Shown piece by piece: positions 19,004 to 38,840 of a stretch of DNA of 64,000 nt (position 1 is its first letter; each line of letters starts with the position of its first letter). Made by a program: the position numbers and the translations under genes. The DNA comes from Eleginops maclovinus (lineage: Eukaryota; Chordata; Actinopteri; Perciformes; Eleginopidae): NCBI RefSeq assembly GCF_036324505.1, contig NC_086363.1, forward strand, positions 5,708,655-5,772,654, given 5' to 3'. Under the pieces are notes generated by a model. It saw only the letters and a list, made by a program, of their open reading frames with translations. It ran no database searches and was not told the DNA's origin.

Positions 19004-20771
19004 TCTTAAGTCCTTCTTTAAGCAAGGATAGCAGAATGCAGTTTTCAACCTCTCACGTATGGATATTTTCTTGCAGTTTCTTTGCGTGATATTAAACTGA
19101 ATATCTTGAATATCAAAAAAATATATTTAAAGACGTTACCGTGGACTTTGAGAAACTGGGATTGACCGTTGTTTTGGCATTATATAGACCCAACACATCT
19201 AGATCTATAGTGGTCCGTAGGTTCATGTTAAATGTTCATCAGTCCCAGCGTTACACAACACAGCCTGCAGTTAAAATATAACCTCAGCCCGAGGAGCACA
19301 GAGTGTTATATTATTCTTTTCATAGATTTTTAATGTTGAATCACCTCCTTCCTGAGGGTGAGTAGTCTCTGCATGTATGGTATAAATAGTCCATTACTCA
19401 TACTGAAAATCAATGCAAATACGAAATACAACCCAGTCTCTTTTTAGAAGGCTGTATCCTGAGACACTTTCATATCAAATGGTCTGTAGTCTTCACAAGG
19501 GAACGGAGAAACTTACCCACAGCCGCCTCGCTGATGACCCAGATAAAGAAACGTATGCTACAAATGGTGAGCAGCAGTGAGCAGGCAGTGACTTAAGACT
19601 GAAAGTAAGTGGTCGTGTTGATGATTAACGCAGACTATATTGGACTAACAGTCAGTTACATGATTCAGAGGGATGGAAACAGACGAGACGCATTTAACAC
19701 GGGCTTTAATATCAGTCAGGATCAACTTTTGCCAAGTCAGAGAGCATAACAGCATGTAATGTTTGCAAGCTCTCTGAAATGCATCATGTTGTGACTAATG
19801 CACCAAGACGGTCCGAGCAGAGTGTTTTCATCTGAAGTCAGAAGAATAACAGCAGCAGGTGCAGGGAGCAGGGAGGAACTGGGACACTGCCTTTAGATTT
19901 CGACATTCGAGGGCAAGCACTTGTATAAATGTTTGAACAGTCTCTCCGCACACTGGCTTTCTGAAGCAGTCCTCTATGAAGACACACGGACAGAATTGAC
20001 ACCCAACTCTAACAGCTTGACCACTGCAGTCACTTCTCGTGTGGGGAAGATGGGGAGAGGCAGCTCGGGAATGAGTGAAAGCTGAAGGAGTGACATATCC
20101 AGCAGCCACACCGAGAGTGAGGCTATTGTTTCTTCCGCCAAGAGGCATCTGAGGTTACAGAAAGAGAGTCGAACTGAAGGATTTAAGGGCCGAAAGAAAG
20201 ATCCCACAGCTTGTATTTTTAATAAGGCCCCGGGTAGCAAGGCTTCCAGCAGAGGTAGCTACTGCAAGGACTGAAATATTAAGAAGATGAATCTTGGATT
20301 TTTCTTTTAATGTCACTGGAAGAAAACGTTTAATGATAAGAATTAAAGTGCTTTCACACTTCTTCAAACGCCCTCTTTCCACAGCTTTAGGTACGACTCC
20401 CTGAAGAGAACTGTCAGAAAGAAACCTGTGCTTTGTCAGCGAGCCACCTTCGTAATCAGTTGTTGGTTTTGTAGGTGTTTTGTTAATTGACGAAAAGTTC
20501 TAGACACACTTCAAATGTTGGCATGGTGAAAGCGCGACGGCGAAGTCAGAATATCAAAGTTAATTCAAATCACCCCGAGGCGAACATAAACGTCCGTAAC
20601 CAATTTCACAGCAAAACACTCAAAAGCTGTCAAGATATTTTAATAATGCATTGCTTTCTGCTCACCAAAGACTCTTTTAGAATAATGTTTCCTTTGCTAT
20701 ATTTAGAAAGAGTACATAGTGACTCTTAATCAGGTACACTGTGGGACTGCTAGGATCCAATAAAAACAAGA

Positions 20772-20792
20772 CCCCCCCCCCCTCCCCCCCCC
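20772..20792. repeat. Poly-C tract
   Basis: Twenty cytosines interrupted by a single T. Prone to length error in sequencing. Confidence 0.9.
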
Positions 20793-20857
20793 GAAATACC
20801 TCAACTGGACGCCTTTCTTTACATACATACACAAGGGACATCACTATGTAACCCTCA

Positions 20858-21181
20858 GTCCAGCAGTGGCCAAGTCAGTAGGGGCTTGGACTGGGAATCG
20901 TAGGGTCGCCGGTTCAAGTCCCCGAACAGACTTGAAATATGGAAAGTGGACTGCTACTTGGAGAGGTCCCAGTTCACCTCCTAGGCCCTGCTGTGGTGCC
21001 CTTGAGCAAGGCACTGGACATCTCCAATCCCCCCTCCCCATTGCTCCCCGGGCGCTGCACAATAGCTGCCCACTGCTCCTAGTACTAGGATGGGTTAAAT
21101 GCAGAGGACCAATTTCACTGTGTGTGCTCTGCTGTGTGCATGCATGTGACAAATAAAGAGGGTTTCATCCTCCGATTCTAT
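20858..21181 (+). mobile_element. tRNA-derived SINE, full length (copy 1)
   Basis: The head resembles a tRNA, with A-box-like ggccaagtcagtagggg at about 20868 and B box ggttcaagtcc at about 20911. The body carries tgcccttgagcaaggcact and ccccattgctccccgggcgc, and the 3' end is ggtttcatcctccgattct with a short tcta repeat. It is nearly identical, in inverted orientation, to 63625-63950, which fixes both ends. Pol III-type promoter boxes are visible; the element has no protein-coding capacity. Confidence 0.88.
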
Positions 21182-21219
21182 CTTTCTATCTATCTATCTC
21201 ATGCTTCTTTTGGCTATCG

Positions 21220-21460
21220 CTTCAACACATTGTACGATAGCCTAAGGGGCGGGACATTTCTAAGCAGTTGACCAATCACAACAGAGGCCGGCCAGCTAAC
21301 CAATCAGATCAGACTGAGCTCTGGTTTCAGACGGAGGGTGAAAAGAGGAGCTGCAGAACAGGCAGTATGAGAAATATAAAGAGCTTTTCGAATATTAAAG
21401 CATGGAGACCTGTCCCAGTAAAGGAAAAAATACAAATATGAACCAGAAGTAAGTATTATA
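21220..21460 (+). mobile_element. TTAA-family MITE, truncated copy 2
   Basis: Words accaatcacaacagaggccg, gccagctaaccaatcagatc and agcatggagacctgtcccag belong to the same fish MITE family as 18797-19003 and 55167-55279. The expected distal end (cataatagggccccttta) is missing, and the sequence drifts after gaaccagaagtaagtatt, so the copy is broken at its right end. Left boundary approximate. Confidence 0.55.
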
Positions 21461-24400
21461 TGTTCTATTAATGTCAGTAAAATGTTTCCTCTGAATGCAA
21501 CAAACATTATCAAATGTTATTAATGATCCTGTGACACAAAATAGCTGTGTCCAGAAATTGAGAAACTGCAGTGTTAGATGTCACACAGCAGTAGGAAGGT
21601 GATATGTACTGCAGGGCTGGGACCACTTATCCTACATGCAGTGAAATCAATAAGTAATACGCCTTACTGTTATTTCTTCTTCATAAATAAATGCTCTGCA
21701 CATTACAATATCTGGTAAGAGCGCTGAGAGTGATTATTATTTGTATTTTAACCGTTTCTTATGGATTTTCTTAGCTGGTCGAAGATGTGAATAATCCGTC
21801 TTACAGTCATAAATTGTTTTTCTAATTGCTCCGTTCTGTCCCCATCATTGAGCCATTACAGCTGCCCGTAGGTTGACTGACAGAGCATTGATTGTCATTT
21901 GATTGTAGAAAAATGCCAAACCCTTCTACCAGCTTTTCCCATGTGTGGAATTTCTGAAATTGTTGTTGGCACTAGAAGAAAATGGATACTCGTAAAAACT
22001 GTAGCACGCGAGTTTTGTGAATCCTAATATCTGACTGCAGCGCCGGCCTCTAGATGAGATGTTCCTTCAGAAACTCAACATGGCCTCTGGGACTCCAGGT
22101 TCTCCGGATGCATTTCTCTCCTTAGGGGGCTCTGGGTCACTGTGCTTGCAGACAAACCTTCAAATAATTAACAGTGATTTGATGGAGAGGATGGAGGTAG
22201 GGCGCTCCCTGTGGAAGTGATGTAGGGGAAAAAGATGGAGGCAGCTGCAGGGGAAAGCACAGTCATGGGTCTGTGTTGGGGGGTGGGGGGAGCAGCTGTT
22301 GCAGCCATGGATCACAGCTCATCTGTAGACGGCTGACTGAGCCGTCTCAAGGACCTTCCTCACTGCGAAATCACACAAGAGCCTGAAGGGGTTCTCAAAG
22401 ACCAAGTACAAAGTCAGGAAATGAAGGACCTTAAGAACTCTAAGAGCTCTTTATTAAGAGAAACAACTCGTGATCAGATCTAGTGATTCATGTAATACAA
22501 ATAAATAGATCAAAATGTTGTCAGCTCAGATCCTCAAACAGCAGTATAGGCTTCATTTTATTTATTAGTATTAGTTATATATGATGAGAGGGCTGCAGTG
22601 CTGGGAAACTAGTGGGAGAAGAGAAACTATATCTAAAAGTATGCATTAAAAATGTTAATTCTGTGCAATCTAATGAACTAAATAGTTGAAAAGGTTACTT
22701 AAAATCTCATTGGTTCATACATCTTTTTTCGAGTGTCCTGCTCATGTCTTAGCAACATTACCCTTTTAGCTTCCACGTTAGCAAGGGTTTAGATGTATCA
22801 CAAGTTAAGATAATATGTGTCATTTAAGTCAAACCCTTTACTGAAAACGATATACTTTGGCGTGGAGGCCACATTAGAAAGGTTGTTAAAATCATCTTTA
22901 GCTACCACTTCCTGTGTCAGCGTTGAAAACTTTCCAATGACGCGGGCGGTTGCTGCTTAATGTTGCTCTTTTTATTACCTAACATCGCTGGAGAGACGAC
23001 AGCGAGGCCGTTATGATCATCAGGAGTATCTGTGTGCTGATGACCCGGCGCAGGAGCAATTATGATCGCCCTCCATGTGGACCACCTCCTACTCAGGTCA
23101 AAATATACGAGCGTGTTGACCTTTATCTCTCGATGTGTGCATTAAACAGCGAGAGAACACAAAGAGGCAGACAGGAAACCAGCCCTCGCTGCCCTGGTGT
23201 TTAAAAACAAACATCACACGACGAGCACGATGCGTGTATTTATAACTGTTTTGCACAGCAGATAACGAGAGAAAGAGAAGCAGAGAAGGAATGAGTTCAT
23301 GATGACAGATGGGCCTGGGCGCCTCCAAAGCTCCTGCAATAGGACAAGGATTACTCAGGAGTGCACCTTTTTTTTTTAAAAGTCCTTGTCGGGTGGCACA
23401 TGTTTGACTCACAAAAGACAATCCAAGGTAAACGAAATACAAAATCTATCCAATAAGTTCTTCTTGTAACTTGTTTTTAAGGTTTTTAGGTTTAAGAGCA
23501 GGAAGAATGATAAACATAATGCATCACAACGTCTTTGCAGCGACTGCTAATCTGTCACTGGAGCTGTAAAGCTGCTGCCCCCGCAGGGGTGAGGCGAGGA
23601 GACGCTCACTGTGTCGGTGAGAACTGAAAATGTGACAGCCAATTACAGTCGGAGAGGACGTACAGACACACAGGACTCCCCCGTTATTCAGGACACATCA
23701 GCTGGCACATTTGTCTAACTAGCTCCAACTTTTGAAAGAAACCTCCTTAAGATTGGATGCCTGTTGGATTTCTACTTAGTTTTTCTTTGCCAGAAAGTCA
23801 CACAGTAACAAAAGATGTAATTATGTGTCATTTAGTTTCCTAAAAAAGGCTCGTTAGCATTGTAACCTTGTCCCTTCCTGGAAACAGAAGAGAGTAAGCA
23901 GCTGGTTTTGCTCAAATTACTGTTTACTTGTATCTGAATTGAGGTTGGGATAAGCCTTGACACAAAGTCGAGTCAATTTCGTAAGTACTTTCACATTTAA
24001 AAATAACTACAATTAAGTGTGCATCAGGATGGAGAGAAGGGCAGGTGGTTCAGGTTCAGACTGAACCTCTATTGTTCAGATACAGATGTTTGAGTTTAAC
24101 AAGCAGACTCTAAGCAAGAAGCTCAATTATGCCTTTATCTTATAGCACTACGACATCAAAAGCAGTACAGAGGAGTTTCTTTTTTTAGATTTTGCATGTA
24201 CCTTAAATCAAAGAGTACCTCAAACCAAAACGTTTGAGTCCAGGATGTCCTTCATACCAAACATTTATGAAGCACAGCTAATTGCGCTTAATGTTGTGTG
24301 AAAAGCAGACTATTTTCTTGGCTTTTCTACAAGCTTTCAACTTCTTGCACAATCTAGTAACATATTTAGCTATTTTAGACTTATCTAAATATGACCTGGA

Positions 24401-27400
24401 TTGCAAATGAGGTAATCTAACAGAAATATGAGCTCACATTGTGCAAGACCTGAGAGTTAATTATCTTTCTGAAGTGTCTATGTAGAGAGTCTGTTATTCC
24501 TTGATCTGTGTAACATGTGGACACACATTTTCACTTTATCCAAATGTGCAGAAACATTCGACAGAAGGTCAAAAGAGATATTTTTTTAGAGAAAGGAACA
24601 TCAACTATCTATCTATTCGGTTAGTCACAGTAAGTTTCTGTACATGTTGTGAACGTTGCATCTGACTCAACTAGCTGACAAAGCTTTTTCGTGACAGTTT
24701 GTGCTGATCAGCAGAATATTCAGGGAAAGAAACTACAACATTACGCCAACATATGAGCAATGTCCTTGTAACAAAGGTCCAAACTGTGGCCTGAATGGAC
24801 TTGTCTAATCTTGTTCCATGCAGAGTAAAACCCTTTGGAATAACACTCGGGTTAACAGCTCCTATGTGAAGCTGATTTACAGTTCTTTTGCAGTTGTGTA
24901 CAACCCACTCTGAGCATAAGTAACTGGCCTATATTTACTCCACAGCTCAATAAGAAAACTGAAAACATTTTAGACTGGCCAATATATTCAAAAAAGCTTC
25001 TGATCCATGATCTGTTAAAGTGTTTGCCTGCGTTCCTTGTGACGCACTCGGTCTTCAGAGGGAATTTCTGAACTCAATTGCCTGCAACTGGTGTCTGACC
25101 CATTCATTACCAAAAATCTAATTACAGGCTGCCACATGGTACTCATTTACCCATTCGAGTCTACATAATTACTTCAGGCAGAGATGAAAAGCCACGCAAC
25201 AGTCTGAGGTTGCTAACACCGTCCAGCCTGGCAGAAGGATGTAAAGTGTCACCTAAAACAGAAACTAAAACCGGTTTCAGGATGATCATTGCTCCATCTA
25301 TCAGGAATCTGTGTCACCTTTTTAACGACTCAAGTATTATGCTATTGCTTGAATTGATATTCATACTTTAAGGGATATCTTTTTTATTGTACTCATGACG
25401 CTTTGATCCCTTATAGATTGTATAACTTATTCTTTAATGGTTGCTTTTGTGTTTCTAGGTGTCAGATTTATACAATGACACCCCGATATCTCCCACTGCG
25501 CAATTGTCTTTCCTTAGTGGATTGAATGTAAGCATTTATTGCCTCATACTTTGATTTTGAGACAGAATAAGACGAGGGGGTCTGTTTTTCTCCCTACCTA
25601 GATGCCTATCAGATAGGTCTTGCTCAGCTAAATGAAAATGAATTCCTTTCATTGATTGAAAAGCTTAGGACACTTCAAAAGCCAGGAAGTCACATTGTTG
25701 AAGGGCAGGGCCGCCTTGCTATAATCACGCTTTATCTGGAGCAAATTGAATCCAGCAGGTCACAATTAAAACAACTTCAACAGCTCAGAGTTACACAAAA
25801 AAAAAATGTCTAAGAAGGAAGAAGAATGAGGGCAGGATAAAACACGAAGAGTATTTTTGTATTCAAGAGTGGAAGCTGCTTCAGTGATTAAATGAGAGCT
25901 CGCTGCAGCAGAGGCTCCCACTGTTCAAAGGAAACGCCTTCTTTCTCTCAGGGAGCAACATCTGAAGGTGGCGCTGAATAAAGGCAAAGTGTCCACCAGA
26001 TCCTGCCGTCCTATTTGGGCCTTACCATCGAGAATACATTTGAAAAGGGGTGGATGGAAAATCAGAGATGAAACGACTCATCTCGTGTTTTTGATTTCCT
26101 GAAGCAAACCCAATGAGCCTTAGCTGCCGGAAAGATTTTGTTGGGGTTTTACGACAAACGGGTTTTTGTCACTACTTCAAAACTTTTAGAAACAGATATA
26201 AATAAAATCACATTGTATTTTATTTAAGCTACCCGTTTTTTTCTTAACATACTTTGATGATTTGTTCCGATGTTTGTTGCCTTTGCGTATACAAGTCATA
26301 TTTCTTAATCAAGATTTGAAGATGTATTTATTTTTGCCCTTTTCCTCAAACCTTTAAAAATATATAATCAGGCAACGTTCTGAATACTTCCGTCTACATC
26401 GTACTTGTTCATCCCTAGGACTGTCGTAAAAATCAATAGAGAATTTAAAAATATATGAAGATTTGATAAGATGAACAGAACATTTCCTACAAATAAATAT
26501 TCATATTTAGAAGTTGATTTTGTCATGAGTTGCTACACAGATCATTCGTTGGATGTGTACAGGGAAGAAAGGAAAGCAATGTGAAACTTATGGTTATCCC
26601 TTCAGACAATACTTCAAATACTTGAGATGAAAGTAAAGTGGTTTTAATGTACCCCCAAATGTACACACATGGGCAGCTGGAGACAAATATACTCATGACT
26701 TTATCCGGGGATGTGGTGTCTCTTTATATGAGGGACTAACAACTGTTGTCACCTGTTATCCCTCACTCATTTTGATTTCCTCATGAATAAAAGTCTGCCA
26801 TCAACATTTAACTATCTTTTTCCACCAGGAAACTTTCTAACTTGTCAAACACAGGTGCAAAAACTACCACTAACGTTTCAGGGCTCTGGCATTATGTATT
26901 TACATTTCTTAGAGGCACGGCTAACTGGAAGAGAGGCATCATTAATGTAATGACTCACACCTGTGTTATTCCTGCTATAAAGTCCACAGTGAGAAAGGCT
27001 TATTTAGACAAGAGATGTCGTCAAGTACACCTGCTGTTTTGTAGCTGGCCAACCTCTCGCTTATTTTCTGTGGTATTCAATGTCAGAAGTCCTTGTGCCT
27101 TCCTCTCCCAACTCCACTCGAAAACTTGTGAACAGCCGGGCTCTCCCAAAAGTCGAATGGAAGTATCCCCTCCAAATATTTGCCTTGACGACTGAATCTC
27201 ATTGTGGAGGCCTCTGCCAATTCCCTGTCCCTGCATCAACAGCCGCTCTGTGCCAGACCCACACTATCAGCAATTTGGGTAAATCCATAAACAGGACTCG
27301 TTTTTAAGCCGTGATAATCACAGAGAAAAATAGCCTATGTCTGGCTAACACTCAAAGGTGATTTAAACCCACTGAGACCTGTCCTAGTTCAATAATAAGG

Positions 27401-30400
27401 CCAATTTAAACATCACTTTGATGCCGTTAGAATAAATATCTTTAAATGCACTGGCTATTTCCTTTGTTGTTATAAAACCGTTTTGAAAAATCTATATTTG
27501 GATTAAAACTAGAAAACATGCAGCTGACATTAAGAGCCAGAATAAGTCAATGCAAATGGATTTAGGGTTTTTCTGCAAATTGCACTGAATAGTATTGTTT
27601 CTGTCACTTATGGCTGTAGCATTTAAATTGCGTTCATTACATTATTAATATATACTGATCTACTGATAACAATTATTTCAACATTAAGTCTACAACATCT
27701 TAGAAAATAGACAGTTTACATTTCTTATAGTTTTTTTTCCCAACTGAACAGACAAAACTAAAATATGAAATATGTATATGAACAGGTCAAAAAGAAGCCA
27801 ATCCTCTCATTGAAGAGGCTGCAATAACAGAATGTTTAGTGTTTACTGATGAAGACATTATTTAGTAGATTATCCAGATTGTTGGCTACGACTTTAACGC
27901 CTGATTGACTTGCTTGGCTGCAATATCATTGGTTTTATTGTCATGCTTTATTAATACTTCCTCCTTGAACCTGGCTTTCCCCTGCAGATATTTGACAGTG
28001 AAAACAGCTATAGTGTAACACAATCAACACAAAAGCGGTGAAATCCTGCCCTGCTAGCAAATAAATCCTCTTGTTATCTTTCCATGCCAGTGGCAGCCGC
28101 CTCGCTCTCCGTGTCCTCCTGAGAGCTCTTCCTCTCCGCCCCTCGTGCATGCTGGCGCAGACCATAGCAGATTGACTCAGCCTGACAACAGCTGCCAGAA
28201 CCCCGCAAGCCTCGTCCTCCAGACACTGATGGATTGTGGGAAGGGAGCCAGGGTGATTAGCCCCTTGACATGGGAGAATTATTGCAATGTACCACCCCGG
28301 AAGAAATTGCACCTGAGGGTCGCCGTGGAGCGTTCATCCTCACTACTTAAAGCCATGTTGTTATTGTCCGTTCAGCCTTACTCAGGCACTGGGCTTGAAC
28401 TCGGCATGTCAACAACAACAAATTGCAGGATTGTTTTCGGGGTCACTGATCACACTAGCTCCGCACAAGAGAAATATATTTTTAAAAGTTATGCACTCAT
28501 TCTTACAGAGTGCATCTTTTCCACAGGACATATTCTGGTGTGTGATTTGATTTGAAGAAATGTCGCAGCATAGTGTATTTTTAACTGCTCTGTCACATAA
28601 GGCACTTACCTTGAGCTTGACAGTGACATACACTAACTAAGGTCCACTGCAGGGAGGCAAATGGAGCAACTACTTGAGAAAAATATTGCTGCTTGGAAAA
28701 TGAATTAGCTGAGAAATCCTGCTGCTTGACTAGCAGGAATGGCACAGAGCTGCCGTTTGCTTAGCGTGCCGAAAGTAGAACTAGTCCAGCCATCTCGCTC
28801 TTATTCCCTGCTCTGCTCTCACTGCCACATCTGTTCCAGTCAGAACTTCTATTCACGCCATTAATTTCCCTCTTGCCTAGCGCAATAATAAGAGAAAAAC
28901 CCCTGCTGTTATTCAGTAAACATACAGAACAAGCTGCCGTGAGTTAATGTAGCCTAACTTTTCCCGCCTCTTAAAGCAGATGTGCAAAAGAGCTCAGGAA
29001 CACTCAGCTATTCAAGTAGAGTTAAACCTCTGCACTTACTCAGACGGGAGCAGGACAGTTTGACAGAACGGGAGTCGAGAGTCGGCGGCTCCATTCTGTG
29101 ATTCATCCAAACCCTCATTACAAGGACAGGGCAATTAATGCCCGAGCCTCGATGATCAACACCACAGCCAAAATCCTCTCACTCACTGGACTATGAAATG
29201 TTTTCACACTAGCACCACAAATCAGGGCTGCAATAAAGAAGTACACACAGGCAGTCATATTTGTGTAACAGCTAGCTGCACACTAATACTGAAGCACAGG
29301 CAAAGGGTTCAGGATAAAGGGCTTTGATGAGTTTTTGATTTGACCTCAGGACATAGCGACGGAGCTTTTTAATGTGGACTTAAGAACCAAGTTGTCCTGA
29401 CTGTCCCTGAGCAAATACACTATGAGCTGGCTGAATGATCCCCATACAAAGCACACATGTTAACCATTAAAAGAGCTTTGCATTCAAGTTATTCATCAGA
29501 AATCTCATTGCACTAGGAAATAAAACAAAATGACCACTACTTTACTTTTGATAAGCTACAATAAGAGTCCAATGAAGTGTTCATATGTAACACTGAATCA
29601 ACTAAGTTGCATTTGACAACAGATGGAAGGACGTTTCCTCTCCTTTTGCTCCTGTTTTAACGGCTGTTCTCGCAATAAACCGATACTCCCTGAGGACATT
29701 TTGACATGTCATGTCATAAAAAGATGTCACAGTCCGACGGGAAAGGTTAATATTGTGCATGCTCGTTCACTGGCGTGGGTTGCTGGGACCGTTCAATGGC
29801 ACATCAATAATGTTGTTAGTTACACATCTACTGCTATGACAATTCATACGCCAAATAAGGTTTATTATAATCAGATTTCACTTTTTGATTTGAGTATCAG
29901 TGAAGCACAGCGATTGGCAGGTTATTGGATGATGCCTTATAGCTCACAATCCTAGGCTTAAAAAAGGTGTGACACTAGCAACATTAATAATGCCTTTACT
30001 TCACTAACTGATCTACTAACTGCTTGGGAACATCTTGCCATTTAGGAGCTAAATTCAACACCAAGTGCCCCAGCTAGTTGCTAACTGTGCCTGTCTGCTG
30101 TTTCCAGATTGTGTACAGAGGTTTTTTAGAGGTTAATAGCAGAAAGAGGCTGCCTGATGTGATCGTAAATGCACTGTAAGCGAGATCAGAGTGAATCAAA
30201 ACAGTGATGTCCTGGCTGGGCGGATAAACAATGACCTGAAACTCACTTCAAAGCTCAATAAATCCATTGGAAGCCGAACCACTGCCTACGCACTTTAATT
30301 TGATACTAGGTTATTATACCAAACATCAATTAAAGCCCCTTTGAATAGTGTGTTACATGTAATTTGAAAACACCACTTGTTTGTATTTCATCAGCACCAG

Positions 30401-32870
30401 CTTCCAAATGTGAGGTTTAATTGGCATCCATCTAGCAGCTCACTATCCAATTATCAACATCTGCCTCATGCCAAAATATTCTACATCGATTTAAAGAGCA
30501 GTAATTATTCCACTACAATGGCCTCGACACATGGGAGGAAAAAATGGAGCATCGAGTATTCATTGGGGGCAGCACATCTGCAAGCACCTTGTCACATAAT
30601 GAAATGCTGATGTCGCCATTATTCTAAATGGTGGCATTCGTTGATTACAATGTGACCACCAGAAGAAAAAACAATTACTCAAAGACAGACTAGTAACCAT
30701 GCCTCTATGACAAAAATGATCAATATCCTCGTCCACAGTGGGATACACAGTGCCCTGTACAGTCCGTATTAATGCAAGCTGTGGTCTGAGCTAACCATAA
30801 CAGGGGGGAGGTTAAAGTCATACAACTGGCTCCTTTATGATTAACTAAATGACCAATATAAAATCCATACAACCATGTTTAAGCTTCTTTTGTTTACAGA
30901 TTGGCTACTGCTTTTGGTTCACAGTATACCAACCTTACAATAACTTACAGCTGTCTTTATCTCAGCGCTGAAAATAAAATCAAAGAGAGAAGAATGCCTC
31001 CAATGAACACACCCATCTGTAGCCAACATTAGCATCTGCTGCGTTCAAAGGCAACTGACCTACAAACACTACAATGAACTCTACACTTCTGCCTAAAATT
31101 ACTGCTGCCCAGTGCTCAACAACTCACACAGTCACTCGCATATAAAAAAAACTAAGAAATTGTTTAGTTTTAGTTTAGTTTTTATGAGAAAACCATAAAT
31201 CTTTGCTCAGATATTTCTTCTGGAAGACATAAATGAGTCTAGATCATAAATATAATGATTTTTTATTGAGGAAAGGACATATAATCCAGACAGCGGTGTG
31301 AAATATGACTCTATAGCTCTAGCTCTCTTTTTACAGAGGTGAATATATAGTGTTTTAGATAACCCTGTAATCCCCTTTTTCTCTGCATCATCACATCCAG
31401 GACACTGCATACAGTCATGCTCAGCATCTTTGCTTTCTCACCAACACTTTGAAAAAACAAAATATAATGAAACAATGAAATTTGACTCGCGTATTGCAAA
31501 ACATCTAACTTTGATTTATTGTTTGATTTAACAAAACCATTCTCCTGTCAAGTAAAAATGCTTTGATGATGCATACAGCCACAGAGAAACTGCCCACAAA
31601 ACTGTGGGAGAACCAATCTTTTTATTGGCAGCTATTAAATGATCAACTTTGCAAGCTCCCACATGCTGAAAACCTTGCCTTCATATAGGCTACTGGGGAT
31701 ACTGTTCCCTAAACTACAAGCGGCCGGCTCCTCTAATTAAACTCATGCTCTCTGGGCAGTGCTAAGCTCCTCTGTCTGATCAGTCATTGGCTGATAAACA
31801 TAATGCAAACCACGCAACATCTGCATCCAGTTTCCAGTTAATCAGATACACCTAGCTAAAGCTACTACAGCCATGCAATGAATCCTACCTTCATCAAGGT
31901 TGTAATAGTCAGATGGTAGGTGAGTCTAATGCTCTAATACCCTTACTGAATAGATGGGAAGGGAATTAATGCTGTACAATAACACATAGAGTCAAAACCA
32001 GCAACATCTTGGTTTTTTCTCATCCATTCACATGTTCTTATCTTGAATACATAAGAACAGATAAAGCTACCTGGCCAAATGACAAAGGTTCAACATGACT
32101 GACTGATTTCAAACTTGTAAGTCCCTAAACATAATAGGAAACAGCAAACCGAACTTCTGTTTCAAAATGTGTGGTTTTATCATTTATTCGACAGTAACAC
32201 GAGCAGCTAGTTTTCTTGCAATCACATATACCAGAATCACCAATGGGATGAGGAACAAATCGTCCGAGTATTCAAGCATGTCGACTTCACCACAAGCTCT
32301 TAATGGTATTATTAATTTACACGATTTTGCATACGCCATGATGTGTTCTTGCCATTCACACGTCCACAATGAAATGCCTGTTTTTTGATGAAGTTAGGCG
32401 TGGAATTTTGGTCATACTTTAATATCGGAACGTTTTGGGAGTTGCAGATTTGATCATTGGAGGAGGAATAGATTGCGAAAGATTTTTTTTCCATGTGATT
32501 TACAGACTACTTAGCGTCCATCGCAACGTAGCCCCTACACCGGCTTGGTTGACGTGTGCTTGAGCCGAGATAAAAGCAAAACAGCCTCACGACTTCCAGC
32601 GGCTACAGAGAACAACCCAACTGCCCCAAAGTCTTTATAAAAAAAACACAAATCTGTATCCTATGCACAACATATTAATTACGCATCTTAAACACAACGA
32701 GGGGAAGTCGACAAACGGTATCAAATGTGCACCGGGGGCTTTGCAGGGGGAAGACACAAGGGGCCATATGTCTCATCTGGCCAATTAGCTAGCCTGCTAG
32801 CCAGCAACGGTCACAACAAAATGCTCTGAACTACACTGGCGCAACTACGTTAGCTTCAGTAGCTACTCAC

Positions 32871-33110
32871 CACAGCAGAAGAGTCCAATTTTTCCAGAGA
32901 ACTGAGTCAAAGCCGCCCGGTGGGTTTGTCAAAACGTAAATATCTCGTTGTGTTGAATTTTGCACGACAGTCCCCGGACAAGCCTGCGGTGTTGCTGCGT
33001 TTTCAGCTCGCTCCGCTCACAGCACCATTAAAAGCTGCATTGTTGGAGCGACGGCTGGACAAACAGCACCGACAGCGCGCTTGCAAAGCATTGTGGGAAA
33101 TGGCGTTCGT
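32871..33110 (-). promoter_or_regulatory. extl3: Candidate noncoding first exon / promoter of extl3
   Basis: On the minus strand the sequence ends in a good splice donor (CTGCTGTG|GTGAGTAG, donor at 32870-32869). Upstream it is relatively rich in CpG and G/C (cggtgttgctgcgttttcag region, gcgcttgcaaagc), unlike the AT-rich surroundings. The exon's upstream edge is only estimated. It would transcribe away from riox1, making this a divergent promoter region. It could instead belong to a noncoding transcript. Confidence 0.4.
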
Positions 33111-33521
33111 TATCCGTGTCGTTCAAACATGGAAATATTGGCGAAATGCTCCACCCAGTGTTCAGTGTCGGGTACTATGTAGTGACACATCTAAGAACAG
33201 ATTGCTCTCAATTTAAAATAGAACATTATTTTAATTTAAAGACTACATTGGTTGTTTTAAATGATTGGCTCATTGTTATTTTGCTAATTGTAGTTGTTAT
33301 GTATTGTATTGTATCATCAAATGCAGTCATTGTCAAATCTTAATATGTGTGTTGGCTTACTGGTCCATCTTCCCCTTGAAAAATACTCGACTATTTTTTC
33401 TTACGTCTGTTTAAAATTGAATAATTGTGTCTTACATGTAAGGTGCATTACAACATATAACAACATACAATATAGTTAAAAGGAACATCAGAGGACACAA
33501 ATAAAAAAGAGATAAACTGGG

Positions 33522-33649
<128 letters not shown>

Positions 33650-33748
33650 TGCCCCACTAGGTGGCAGCAGTGAGTCGGAGTTGGAGATCAGATAGTCGCA
33701 GAAGAAGACTCTCCAGCAGTCGCAGGTTGATGACACACCATCAGGAAA

Positions 33749-38622
<4,874 letters not shown>

Positions 38623-38740
38623 TGTCCACAGATTCTTCAGTCATGCATGAATCTGTACAAAATATTGCAGAAACACTTTTTTTCCGATGTATTCTTCATT
38701 GGCTCTACTGGGTGATCAAGCTGACTCTCTTTCAGCATCA

Positions 38741-38746
38741 AATAAA
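38741..38746 (+). terminator. riox1: riox1 polyadenylation signal
   Basis: AATAAA 119 bp after the riox1 stop codon (38620-38622), the first canonical hexamer downstream. Confidence 0.8.
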
Positions 38747-38834
38747 CTGGTTTTAAAAAATAAGAAAGTGTGTAATGTGTCATCTCACCAAAGTAACAAA
38801 CAAGAACAACATTATGTTGATGACAAAGGGCATG

Positions 38835-38840
38835 TTTATT
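38835..38840 (-). terminator. ndufb1: ndufb1 polyadenylation signal
   Basis: TTTATT on the plus strand, AATAAA on the minus strand, about 120 bp past the ndufb1 stop. It lies about 90 bp from the riox1 signal, so the two transcripts converge tail to tail and may overlap. Confidence 0.7.

Larger units (their letters stand above)
15370..32870 (-). other. Probable large 5'-UTR intron of extl3 / gene-free 17.5 kb
   Basis: No conserved coding exon recognised on either strand. The open frames in it are short, overlap at random and show no familiar domain. Contents that can be named are a TG-rich stretch at 16730-16761, a possible piggyBac remnant (18293-18800), a TTAA MITE (18797-19003), an interrupted poly-C tract (20772-20792), a full-length SINE (20858-21181) and a MITE fragment (about 21220-21460). 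The rest looks unique. It is assigned to extl3 because a donor site at 32869-32870 and an acceptor near 15370 could pair on the minus strand. Confidence 0.45.

Noticed and set aside
20868..20925. tRNA gene suggested by A and B boxes
   Set aside because: The cloverleaf is not preserved and the segment is the head of a SINE that recurs at 63.9 kb.
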